64,000 nucleotides of DNA from JBHYDC01 sp051861205 (GTDB taxonomy: Bacteria; Pseudomonadota; Alphaproteobacteria; Rhizobiales; Pleomorphomonadaceae). Under the pieces are notes generated by a model that saw nothing but the letters and a program-made list of their open reading frames with translations, did no database searches and was not told the origin of the DNA. Location of the stretch: contig JBHYDC010000021.1 in the NCBI GenBank assembly GCA_051861205.1, positions 1 through 64,000 of the forward strand, in the 5' to 3' direction. This document shows positions 24,861 to 32,828 of this stretch, piece after piece. Within the stretch, counting starts at the first letter, position 1, and every line of letters begins with the position of its first letter. The position numbers and the translations under genes were made by a program.

Positions 24861-26420
24861 TCACTCCCACTCGATCGTGCCCGGCGGTTTGCTCGTCACG
24901 TCGTAGACCACCCGGTTCACCCCGCGGACTTCGTTGATGATGCGGGTGGCGGCGCGGCCTAGGAAGGCCATGTCGAAGGGGTAGAAGTCGGCGGTCATGC
25001 CGTCGACGGAGGTTACGGCGCGGAGAGCGAGGACGGATTCGTAGGTGCGGCCGTCGCCCATGACGCCGACGGTCTGCACCGGCAGGAGCACGGCGAAGGC
25101 TTGCCAGATGGCGTCGTAGAGGCCGGCTTTGCGGATCTCGTCGAGGTAGATGGCGTCGGCTTGGCGTAGGATGGCGAGCTTGTCGCGGCTGATGCCGCCG
25201 GGGCAGCGGATGGCGAGGCCGGGGCCGGGGAACGGGTGGCGGCCGACGAAGGCGCCCGGCAGGCCAAGCTCGCGGCCGAGCGCCCGCACCTCGTCCTTGA
25301 AGAGTTCGCGCAAGGGCTCGACAAGCTGCATGTTCATGCGCTCGGGAAGGCCGCCGACGTTGTGGTGCGACTTGATGGTGACCGAGGGACCGCCGGTGAA
25401 GGACACGCTTTCGATCACGTCGGGGTAGAGCGTTCCCTGGGCGAGGAAAGACGCGCCGCCGATCTTCTTTGCTTCGGCCTCGAACACCTCGATGAAGAGC
25501 TTGCCGATGATCTTGCGCTTGGTTTCCGGATCGCTCTCGCCTTCGAGCGAGCCGATGAACAGGTCGCTCGCATCGACGTGAACCAGCGGGATGTTGTAGT
25601 GACCGCGGAACAGCGAGACGACCTGATCGGCCTCATCGAGCCGCATCAGGCCATGGTCGACGAAGATGCAGGTGAGCTGGTCGCCGATCGCCTCGTGGAT
25701 GAGCACGGCGGCGACGGCTGAGTCCACACCGCCGGAAAGTCCGCAGATCACGCGCTCCTTGCCGACCTGATCGCGGATGCGCCGGATCGCCTCGTCGCGG
25801 AATGCGGCCATGGTCCAGTCGCCGGTGAAGCCCGCCACATCGCGGACGAAACGGTTGATCAGCTTGGCGCCATCCGGAGTGTGGATCACCTCTGGGTGGA
25901 ACTGAACGCCGTAGAAGCGGCGAGCCTCGTCGGCGATGGCGGCGAAGGGCGCGCCGTCGGATGTGGCGACCACCTGGAAGCCGGGGGGAATCGCGGTGAC
26001 GCGGTCGCCGTGGCTCATCCAGACGGTGTGGGCGGTGCCGGTGTCCCACAGGCCTTCGAACAAGGCACTCGGCTTTTGGATGTTGATTAACGCACGGCCG
26101 AACTCGCGGTGGTGGCCGGCTTCGACCTTGCCGCCGAGTTGAGCGCACATGGTCTGCTGGCCGTAGCAGATGCCGAGGACGGGAACGCCAGCGTCGAAGA
26201 TGGACTGCGGCGCGCGCGGGCTGCCGATATCGAGGGTCGAGGCCGGGCTGCCGGAGAGGATGACGGCCTTCGGCTTCAGCCGCTCCATGGCCGCTTCGGC
26301 GTTCTGGAAGGGCACGATTTCGGAGTATACGCCCGCCTCTCGCACCCGCCGTGCGATCAATTGCGTGACCTGGCTGCCGAAGTCGACGATGAGCAGGCAG
26401 TCGTGACGGGTCTGCGACAT
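24861..26420 (-). CDS. guaA: GMP synthase (glutamine-hydrolysing)
   Basis: A 519-residue enzyme converting XMP to GMP. The N-terminal class I amidotransferase has the nucleophile Cys in GICYGQQTMCAQLG and the His-x-Glu in GVQFHPEVIHT; the ATP-pyrophosphatase has the P-loop GLSGGVDSAVAAVL; the C-terminal dimerisation domain ends in VYDVTSKPPGTIEWE. CCAGGAGGTCCC before the ATG at 26420 is a strong ribosome site and excludes the upstream start at 26471. guaB lies 4 kb away on the same strand, with the RsmB-like methyltransferase gene between, as in related genomes. Confidence 0.98.
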   Translation of the reverse strand: MSQTRHDCLLIVDFGSQVTQLIARRVREAGVYSEIVPFQNAEAAMERLKPKAVILSGSPASTLDIGSPRAPQSIFDAGVPVLGICYGQQTMCAQLGGKVEAGHHREFGRALINIQKPSALFEGLWDTGTAHTVWMSHGDRVTAIPPGFQVVATSDGAPFAAIADEARRFYGVQFHPEVIHTPDGAKLINRFVRDVAGFTGDWTMAAFRDEAIRRIRDQVGKERVICGLSGGVDSAVAAVLIHEAIGDQLTCIFVDHGLMRLDEADQVVSLFRGHYNIPLVHVDASDLFIGSLEGESDPETKRKIIGKLFIEVFEAEAKKIGGASFLAQGTLYPDVIESVSFTGGPSVTIKSHHNVGGLPERMNMQLVEPLRELFKDEVRALGRELGLPGAFVGRHPFPGPGLAIRCPGGISRDKLAILRQADAIYLDEIRKAGLYDAIWQAFAVLLPVQTVGVMGDGRTYESVLALRAVTSVDGMTADFYPFDMAFLGRAATRIINEVRGVNRVVYDVTSKPPGTIEWE

Positions 26421-26721
26421 GGGACCTCCTGGAAGAGAAGAGGCCGAACCCCGGCCCCGCTCGCCGATCAAGGGGTTCCGTTAAGCCGTTGGAAGGCAGG
26501 GGGCAAGGGGAAAGTGACGATGCCGGCGATCGCGCTTCGGCGGCGGCTGAAACGGGCGAAGCAGGCGTGGCGCGGGCGGTCACGGTTGGATAGCATTTAC
26601 AGGGCGAGTCGGAGCGTGCTCGCGCTCTTGCGATCTGTTTTTGACGCCTTGTCGCGACCGGCGGCTTGAAGGGTGCGCCGGTTACATGCTGCCCACCGCT
26701 TGCGCTTCTTTGAAAGTCGCC
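26421..26721. other. Divergent intergenic region guaA / YdcZ-like gene
   Basis: About 300 bases holding the promoters of two divergent genes. The guaA side contains a GC-rich imperfect dyad (GAACCCCGGCCCCGCTCGCCGATCAAGGGGTTC region, about 26447-26480). I see no supported reading frame, RNA gene or strong promoter in the rest. Confidence 0.4.
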
Positions 26722-27186
26722 ATGATTTACGCACGTTACGCACTCTGGGCCGCGCTTGCCGGCGCCTTCATTCCCGTCATGGCGGTGCTGAGCGCCCGCC
26801 TCGGCCGGTCGATCGGCGAGCCGGCGCATGCCGCCGTCATTTTGTTTGCGGTCGGCTTGGTGGCGGCGTGCTGCGCGAGCCTGCTCCTGACCGGACGATT
26901 GCCGGGGTTGAGCGCGCTTTCGGCGGGTGCGCCCATCAATCTGGCGGGCGGCATCATCGTTGCGTTTTACGTGGTCAGCATGACGGTGGTCGCGCCCCGG
27001 TTCGGCGTGGGGAACGCGATCCTCTTTGCGGTTTCGGCGCAGATGTTCACCTCGGCCGCCATCGACCACTTCGGCCTGTTCGGTGCCGCCGTTCGCCCGG
27101 TTTCCGGGCTGCGGGCCGCAGGTTTGGCGGTGATGGTGCTGGGGCTCGCGGTGTCGCAGTTCGCGAGCAACGTGGCGCCGAAGTAG
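26722..27186 (+). CDS. YdcZ/DUF606-type DMT-superfamily membrane protein
   Basis: A 154-residue inner-membrane protein with about five hydrophobic helices and no signal peptide. The arrangement ALWAALAGAFIPVMAVLSAR, then a segment with NLAGGIIVAFYVVSMTVVAP and FGVGNAILFAVSAQMFTSAAIDHFGLFG, matches the single-domain YdcZ family of the drug/metabolite transporter superfamily; AQM-x-x-AAIDH-x-G-x-FG is the most characteristic part. The substrate is unknown. It converges with the RsmB-like gene, 12 bases apart. Confidence 0.8.
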   Translation: MIYARYALWAALAGAFIPVMAVLSARLGRSIGEPAHAAVILFAVGLVAACCASLLLTGRLPGLSALSAGAPINLAGGIIVAFYVVSMTVVAPRFGVGNAILFAVSAQMFTSAAIDHFGLFGAAVRPVSGLRAAGLAVMVLGLAVSQFASNVAPK

Positions 27187-27198
27187 CAGGAGCGCGCG

Positions 27199-28509
27199 TT
27201 AGGCCCGGCGCTCCAACAGCGCGACGAAGAAGCCGTCCGTACCGGTGGTGGCGGGGGTGAGGCGCATCGCCCTGCCCTCGCCGCCCGGCAGAGCGATCAC
27301 GGTTCCGGCCGGCGGCTCCGTTCCGGTGACGGCGGTCCAGGCGGGGCGGAGGTCGGCGAGGCGGAAATCGGGATGGGCAGCGAGGAAGGCGCTCACGCGG
27401 TCCTCGTTTTCCTCCGGCAGGACCGAACAGGTGATGTAGGCAAGCTTGCCTCCCGGACGCACCAGGCGAGCACCGCCTTCGATAACGGCCGCCTGCTCGC
27501 GCTGGCGGGTTTCGAGCGCGCCTGGGGCGAGACGCCATTTCGCATCGGGGCGGCGGCGCCAGGTGCCGGATCCGGTGCACGGCGCGTCGACGAGGACGAG
27601 ATCGGCGCGGTCCGCCAGATCGGCAAGCGCATCGGCGCCGCGCGGCTCGCGGATCTGGATGTTGTGGGCGCCAGCGCGGGCGACGCGGTCGAGAATGTCG
27701 CCGAAGCGGCGCTTATCGCTGTCGTAGGCGTAGATTTGGCCGCGATTGCCCATGGCGGCAGCCAGCGCCAACGTTTTGCCGCCGGCGCCCGCGCAGAGGT
27801 CGACGACTTGGGTCGGTCCATCCGCTGCGGCCATCAGGGCGGCGATCTGGCTGCCTTCGTCCTGGATTTCGAACCATCCGCGCTTGTAGGCAAGTTCGGA
27901 GGGCACATGCGCGGGCTTGGCATCGGCCGCGCCGGTGGGAACCCTCACGCCGACGGGAGACCAGCGGCAGGCGGTGGCACCGAGCACATCCAAGGCGGCA
28001 AGCACCGACTCGCGATCGGATTTCAGCGTGTTGACGCGAAGGTCCGCGTCCGCACGGGCGGCGAGCGCGGCGCCTTCGCTTTCAAGCGAATCGCCGAAGG
28101 CGCGCGCGAGGGACGCTTCAAGCCATTCCGGCACGTCGGCCTTCACCCAGCGCGGAGCGTCGGCCGGAACGTCGGCGGCAAGGCGGCGGCGTTCGTCGGC
28201 GCTGAGCGCATCCGGCGCGTGGCGATCGTCGGCGAGCGATGAGATCAGCGTGTCGGGTTGGCGGCCCCAGAGGCGGACATAGGCGGCGAGCACCAGCGCG
28301 CGCGGCTCTTCGCTTCCCATCACGGCAGCCAGCGAGGCCCGGCGGCGCAGCACGTCGAACACGAGATTGCCGATAGCGCTGCGGTCGCGCGAGCCGGCGA
28401 AGCGGTGGTTCAGGCCCCAATCCTTCAGCGCGTCTTGAACCGGCCGGCGCGTCTTGTCCACATCCGCCAACACTTCGATTGCCGCAGCAATCCGCCCACC
28501 GTCTTTCAT
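27199..28509 (-). CDS. RsmB/NOP-family rRNA cytosine-C5 methyltransferase
   Basis: A 436-residue SAM-dependent RNA methyltransferase. SAM-binding motif I is VVDLCAGAGGKTLALAAAMG; the two cysteines used by m5C enzymes are in LVDAPCTGSGTW and AYITCSVLPEEN. An N-terminal helical domain (ADVDKTRRPVQDALKDWGL) precedes the PUA-like and catalytic parts. The usual substrate of RsmB is C967 of 16S rRNA, but orthologues of other NOP members cannot be excluded. It is located between guaB and guaA, as is common in Hyphomicrobiales. Confidence 0.9.
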   Translation of the reverse strand: MKDGGRIAAAIEVLADVDKTRRPVQDALKDWGLNHRFAGSRDRSAIGNLVFDVLRRRASLAAVMGSEEPRALVLAAYVRLWGRQPDTLISSLADDRHAPDALSADERRRLAADVPADAPRWVKADVPEWLEASLARAFGDSLESEGAALAARADADLRVNTLKSDRESVLAALDVLGATACRWSPVGVRVPTGAADAKPAHVPSELAYKRGWFEIQDEGSQIAALMAAADGPTQVVDLCAGAGGKTLALAAAMGNRGQIYAYDSDKRRFGDILDRVARAGAHNIQIREPRGADALADLADRADLVLVDAPCTGSGTWRRRPDAKWRLAPGALETRQREQAAVIEGGARLVRPGGKLAYITCSVLPEENEDRVSAFLAAHPDFRLADLRPAWTAVTGTEPPAGTVIALPGGEGRAMRLTPATTGTDGFFVALLERRA

Positions 28510-28716
28510 GACACGCCCTTTTCGGTTGACCCGTTCGAGATCGTGATTAGGGGTTGGGCCGTTCGGTTACAAGCCCTTCGGGCCAAATCAGGCCGGGGAA
28601 GACACATTGACGGGGGTGCGGTTCCCTTGGCACTTCCCGAGTGCGGCAACTTGGCTTTTGCGGTGGTGCAGCTATAGCCATAGTCAGTGTTTGCAAAATC
28701 TCGCACCGTGAGCCCG

Positions 28717-29937
28717 ATGTCTGAACCAGAGTTCGCCGATTTCACCACATCCCAGCTTGCCGCTTTGGCGGAGGCGCGGCAGCAGCGGCTGCGGCGGACC
28801 ATGCGGGCGCTTGGCGTGGCGGCGCTGGTGACGGCCGATCCGATCGATATTCTCTATGCCTGCGGCGCGCGCAACATGACCGTTTTCGGCATGATGGCGG
28901 CCTCCAGGTTCGTGCTGGTGTTCGCGGACGGGCCGACGATCCTCTATGAATTTGCAGGCTGCGAGCATCTTGCCGCCGGGCTTGCGACGGTGGACGAAAT
29001 CCGCGTCGCCCCCGGCGTGACGGCTCTATCCGGCGCGCGATATCACGGCCAGATCCAGGCGTGGGCGGCGGAGGTGCTGGGCATCTACCGGCAGCACGTC
29101 GGCGGTGCGCCGGCGTTTGCGATTTCCGGCTTCGACCACCTCGTGACTGACGCGTTCCGGTCTATCGGGGCGAGGATCACCGACGCGGGCCCGGTGTTCG
29201 TGGAGGCGCGGAGGATCAAGCAGCCAATCGAGCTTGCGGCCATGCGCGAAGCGATCCGGCGCATCGAGGCGGCGGCCGAGGTACTTGAAGCGTCGATCAC
29301 CGAGGGGGCCAAGGAGGTTGAAGTCTGGGCGGAATTTCACCGCCATCTGATCGCCAACGAGGGCGAGTTTGTTTCGACCCGTCTGTTCCAGAGCGGACCG
29401 AAGACGTTTCCGTATTTCCAGGAAGCCGGATCGCGGCGGATGCAGCGCGGCGAGCTGATTTGCTTTGATACGGATGCGCTGGGCTATCTCAACTACGCCG
29501 TTGATTTCTCACGAACCTTCGTCTGCGGTTCCGATCGCGGCACGGCAAAGCAGCGGGAGTTCTATACGCGCGCTCATGAGCAACTGGCCTGGAACGGCTC
29601 GCTCTTGAAGCCGGGCCTCACTTACGAGGATTTCGCGCGGGCCGCTTGGCCGATCCCGGACGAGCACCAGCAGCACGGCTATTACTGCCTTGCCCATGGG
29701 CTGGGGCTGTGCGGCGAGTTTCCGTACATCCCGCACGCCGAGCCGGGCGCGGCCTATCCGTTCGAGGGCGCGTTCGAGCCGGGAATGGTGGTCTGCATCG
29801 AGAGCTATATTGGCCAAGAGGGCGAGGCCGAGGGCGTGAAGCTGGAAGACCAGTTCCTGATCACCGAAACCGGAGTCGAGCGCATGACGACCTATCCGTT
29901 CGACGACCGGTTGCTTGACGTTGCCGTCACGGCTTGA
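28717..29937 (+). CDS. M24-family metalloprotein closely resembling DMSP lyase DddP
   Basis: A 406-residue pita-bread protein with no signal peptide. N-terminal creatinase-like domain (1-165), C-terminal M24 domain (165-400). All six metal ligands known for DddP are at matching spacing: Asp251, Asp253, Asp263, His327, Glu362, Glu377. Similarity to DddP around these is strong (TRLFQSGPKTFPYFQE, VKLEDQFLITETG, TYPFD). Tyr322 matches the DddP active-site tyrosine, but the catalytic Asp of DddP (HGVGLCDE) is Gly333 here (HGLGLCGE). It may be a DddP relative with another lyase or peptidase activity. The start is uncertain: ATG at 28717, with in-frame GTG at 28708 and 28687. Confidence 0.8.
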   Translation: MSEPEFADFTTSQLAALAEARQQRLRRTMRALGVAALVTADPIDILYACGARNMTVFGMMAASRFVLVFADGPTILYEFAGCEHLAAGLATVDEIRVAPGVTALSGARYHGQIQAWAAEVLGIYRQHVGGAPAFAISGFDHLVTDAFRSIGARITDAGPVFVEARRIKQPIELAAMREAIRRIEAAAEVLEASITEGAKEVEVWAEFHRHLIANEGEFVSTRLFQSGPKTFPYFQEAGSRRMQRGELICFDTDALGYLNYAVDFSRTFVCGSDRGTAKQREFYTRAHEQLAWNGSLLKPGLTYEDFARAAWPIPDEHQQHGYYCLAHGLGLCGEFPYIPHAEPGAAYPFEGAFEPGMVVCIESYIGQEGEAEGVKLEDQFLITETGVERMTTYPFDDRLLDVAVTA

Positions 29938-29952
29938 GGCGCGCTTTCGCCG

Positions 29953-30345
29953 TCAACCCGCGGTCAAGACCTGCAGCGCGATGACTGCGGTCATGAGCAT
30001 CAGGCAAACGAGGCCTGCGAAGAAAATGCGAAATCGGAGCAGGATATCGTTACGGCCGGTGTGGACGACCATGTGCGCAACGCGGCTTACCACATAAGCC
30101 CACGCTAACGCCGCGATCGGCCATGTCGCGATTTGGAGGCTGAGCGCCAGGATCGTCAGCGCGTAGAACAGCGTCGGCGTTTCGAACTGGTTGTTCATGT
30201 TGTTGACACGCTGCATGACGTCGTCGGGCCAGCCACGCTGGCTGAGCCGGATATCCCCTTTGATCCGGCCGTCCTTGGCTGCCCGCACGCGCGCCAGCCC
30301 CGCCCTAATCATCACGACAAAGGTGAAAACGATCTGGGCGAGCAT
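29953..30345 (-). CDS. MAPEG-family membrane protein
   Basis: A 130-residue inner-membrane protein with four hydrophobic helices. MNNQFETPTLFYALTILALS in the second helix region is the MAPEG signature (glutathione-binding in eukaryotic members), followed by AYVVSRVAHMVVHTGRND. Bacterial members are of unknown substrate. It lies just downstream of guaB on the same strand, 32 bases after the guaB stop, so probably co-transcribed with it; this pairing is familiar from Rhizobiales. Confidence 0.85.
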   Translation of the reverse strand: MLAQIVFTFVVMIRAGLARVRAAKDGRIKGDIRLSQRGWPDDVMQRVNNMNNQFETPTLFYALTILALSLQIATWPIAALAWAYVVSRVAHMVVHTGRNDILLRFRIFFAGLVCLMLMTAVIALQVLTAG

Positions 30346-30377
30346 CGCTCAAATCAGGGCTAAGGTTGCCGCCGTCA

Positions 30378-31883
30378 TCAGGCAGCGCCGGGGTAGTTGG
30401 GGCTTTCGCGTGTGATGGTGACGTCGTGGGCGTGGCTTTCGCGCATGCCGGCGGAGGAGATGCGCACGAAGCGGGCCTTATCGCGCAGTTCGTCCAACGT
30501 CTGGGCGCCGACATAGCCCATCGCCGCGCGAACGCCGCCGACGAGTTGATGCAATACGGAGGCGAGCGGGCCCTTGTAGGGCACCTGACCCTCGATGCCT
30601 TCCGGCACCAGCTTCAGCGCATCGCGCACTTCCGCCTGGAAGTAGCGGTCGGCCGAACCACGGGCCATGGCGCCAACCGAGCCCATGCCGCGATAGGACT
30701 TATAGCTGCGGCCCTGGTAGAGGTAGACCTCGCCGGGGCTCTCGTCCGTGCCGGCGAAGAGCGAGCCGATCATCACGGCGGATGCCCCTGCCGCGAGCGC
30801 CTTGGCGAGATCGCCGGAGAAGCGGACACCACCGTCGGCGATGACGGGCACGCCGGCGGCCTGCGCCGCGCTCACCGCTTCCAGGATGGCGGTGAGCTGC
30901 GGCACGCCGACGCCGGCGACGATGCGCGTGGTGCAGATGGAACCGGGGCCGATGCCCACCTTTACCGCGTCCGCGCCCGCGTCGATCAGCGCCTTGGTGC
31001 CGTCGGCGGTGGCGACGTTGCCGGCGATGATCTGAACGCGGTTCGACAGCTTCTTTGCCTTGGTGACGGCCTGAAGCACGCGCTCGGAATGGCCGTGGGC
31101 GGTGTCGACTACGAGGAGATCCACGCCGGCATCGATCAGCATCTGCGATCGTTCGAAGCCCTGATCGCCAACCGTGGTGGCGGCGGCGACGCGAAGCCGG
31201 CCTTGATCGTCCTTGGCGGCATTCGGGTGGAGGCGGGCCTTTTCGATGTCCTTCACTGTGATCAGCCCGACGCAGTGATACTGGTCGTCGACCACGAGAA
31301 GCTTTTCGATGCGGTGCTTATGCAGGAGGCGCTTGGCCTCCTCATGCGTCACGCCTTCGCGCACGGTGATAAGATTTTCGCGCGTCATCAACTCGTAGAC
31401 GCGCTGGCTCGGATCGGAGGCGAAGCGGACGTCGCGGTTGGTGAGGATGCCGACAAGACGGCCGGTGATGCGCCCGCCCTCCCCGGCGTTCTCGACCACC
31501 GGAATGCCGGAGATGAGGTGCGAGCGCATGATTTCGAGCGCCTCGCCAAGCGTCGCTTCCGGCCCGATCACGACGGGGTTCACCACCATGCCGCTTTCGA
31601 ATTTCTTGACCTGCCGCACCTGCTCGGCCTGGATCATCGGGTCGAGGTTGCGGTGGATGACGCCGATGCCGCCCGCCTGCGCCATGGCGATCGCCAGCCG
31701 CGACTCGGTGACGGTGTCCATCGCGGAGGAGAGAATCGGGATGTTGAGTTCTATGTCGCGCGTCAGCCGGGTGCGCACATCGGTTTCGGAGGGCATAACC
31801 TCGGAATGACCGGGCTTTAACAGAACGTCGTCGAATGTGAGGGCGACATCCCCGCCATGCGAGGGATCAAAGAAGAGGGCCAT
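30378..31883 (-). CDS. guaB: Inosine-5'-monophosphate dehydrogenase
   Basis: A 501-residue enzyme oxidising IMP to XMP with NAD+, the rate-limiting step to GMP. The catalytic loop Cys is in GPGSICTTRIVAGVG; the barrel is interrupted by two CBS domains (about 95-215, including LVGILTNRDVRF and VGLITVKDIEKA), which bind purine nucleotides. The flap RGMGSVGAM is present. GGAGGT before the ATG at 31883 fixes the start. It forms the pathway step before guaA. Confidence 0.98.
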   Translation of the reverse strand: MALFFDPSHGGDVALTFDDVLLKPGHSEVMPSETDVRTRLTRDIELNIPILSSAMDTVTESRLAIAMAQAGGIGVIHRNLDPMIQAEQVRQVKKFESGMVVNPVVIGPEATLGEALEIMRSHLISGIPVVENAGEGGRITGRLVGILTNRDVRFASDPSQRVYELMTRENLITVREGVTHEEAKRLLHKHRIEKLLVVDDQYHCVGLITVKDIEKARLHPNAAKDDQGRLRVAAATTVGDQGFERSQMLIDAGVDLLVVDTAHGHSERVLQAVTKAKKLSNRVQIIAGNVATADGTKALIDAGADAVKVGIGPGSICTTRIVAGVGVPQLTAILEAVSAAQAAGVPVIADGGVRFSGDLAKALAAGASAVMIGSLFAGTDESPGEVYLYQGRSYKSYRGMGSVGAMARGSADRYFQAEVRDALKLVPEGIEGQVPYKGPLASVLHQLVGGVRAAMGYVGAQTLDELRDKARFVRISSAGMRESHAHDVTITRESPNYPGAA

Positions 31884-32084
31884 GCCAACCTCCAAAAGCT
31901 GGGGGTGCGGATGATGTAGCCCGCTGACAGGTCCAAATAGTGGACCAGTCCGGGCGAGATCGGCACCGAATGAAGTTGGCGGTGGTCACTAACATAGACA
32001 CGAGGGCTAGGGAAAGGATTTGTGCGGCGCGGCACAAGATTAGCTGGCCACGCTGGGCTAGTCCCACCCTGCTGCGAAGCTTCG

Positions 32085-32813
32085 TCAGCCCGGCTCCTGA
32101 TCGCGCCCTTTGAACCCGCGCGCGCAGACATACATCTCCACGCTTTCCTGGCGGCTCGATGGCGGCTTGATGTGGTGAACGGTGGTGAAGTTCTGCTTCA
32201 GCATTGTCAGCAGTTCGGTTTCGGTGCCGCCGCGAAACACCTTGGCGATGAACGACCCGCCGGGGCGCAGCACGTCGATGGCGAAAGTGGCGGCGACTTC
32301 GCAGAGATAGGTGGTGCGAAGGTGGTCGGTCTTATGATGACCGGTTGTGGGGGCGGCCATGTCCGAGAGCACGACGTCGGGCGCGTGGCCGCCGAGCGCC
32401 GTCATCAGTGCGGCGGGGGCGTCCTCGTCGAGGAAATCCTTTTGGAGCAGGACGACGCCGGGGATGGTTTCGACTTCGAGATAGTCGATGCCGACGACCA
32501 GCGGATTGCCGGGCGCCGAGCCGACCTTCTTGGCGGCAACCTGGCACCATCCGCCGGGGGCGGCGCCAAGGTCCACCACGCGCATGCCGGATTTCAGCAG
32601 GCCGTATTTCTCGTCGATCTCTATCAGCTTGAAGGCAGCGCGCGAGCGCCAACCCTCCTTGCGGGCCTTCACCACATAGGGGTCGTTGAGCTGGCGTTGC
32701 AGCCAGCGGTTCGACGAGGCCGTGCGGCCGCGCGCGGTTTTCACGCGCACCTTCAGGCCGGTGTCGGCGCGGCCCTTATGGGCCGGCTTATCGGGTTTCT
32801 TGTCGTCCGCCAC
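32085..32813 (-). CDS. rlmE: 23S rRNA 2'-O-methyltransferase (RlmE/FtsJ)
   Basis: A 242-residue RrmJ-type methyltransferase that modifies U2552 of 23S rRNA. SAM motif VVDLGAAPGGWCQVAA; catalytic K-D-K-E: Lys in SRAAFKLIEID, Asp in VVLSDMAAPTTG, Lys in SFIAKVFRGG and Glu in RQESVEMYV. The N-terminal basic extension (about 40 residues, KARVRVKTARGRT-like) is typical for alphaproteobacteria. It starts 15 bases after the Ppx/GppA gene ends, on the same strand, an arrangement conserved in the group. Confidence 0.95.
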   Translation of the reverse strand: MADDKKPDKPAHKGRADTGLKVRVKTARGRTASSNRWLQRQLNDPYVVKARKEGWRSRAAFKLIEIDEKYGLLKSGMRVVDLGAAPGGWCQVAAKKVGSAPGNPLVVGIDYLEVETIPGVVLLQKDFLDEDAPAALMTALGGHAPDVVLSDMAAPTTGHHKTDHLRTTYLCEVAATFAIDVLRPGGSFIAKVFRGGTETELLTMLKQNFTTVHHIKPPSSRQESVEMYVCARGFKGRDQEPG

Positions 32814-32828
32814 AGTATGGTCCTTGGT

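Noticed and set aside
25633..27069. Open frame of 478 codons on the minus strand
   Set aside because: Overlaps guaA in another frame on the same strand and crosses the YdcZ-like gene; composition is Arg/His-rich without motifs.
27189..27214. Terminator between the YdcZ-like and RsmB-like genes
   Set aside because: GGAGCGC and GCGCTCC can pair, but the loop is 12 bases and the right arm lies inside the RsmB-like coding sequence with no T-run; left out as a feature.
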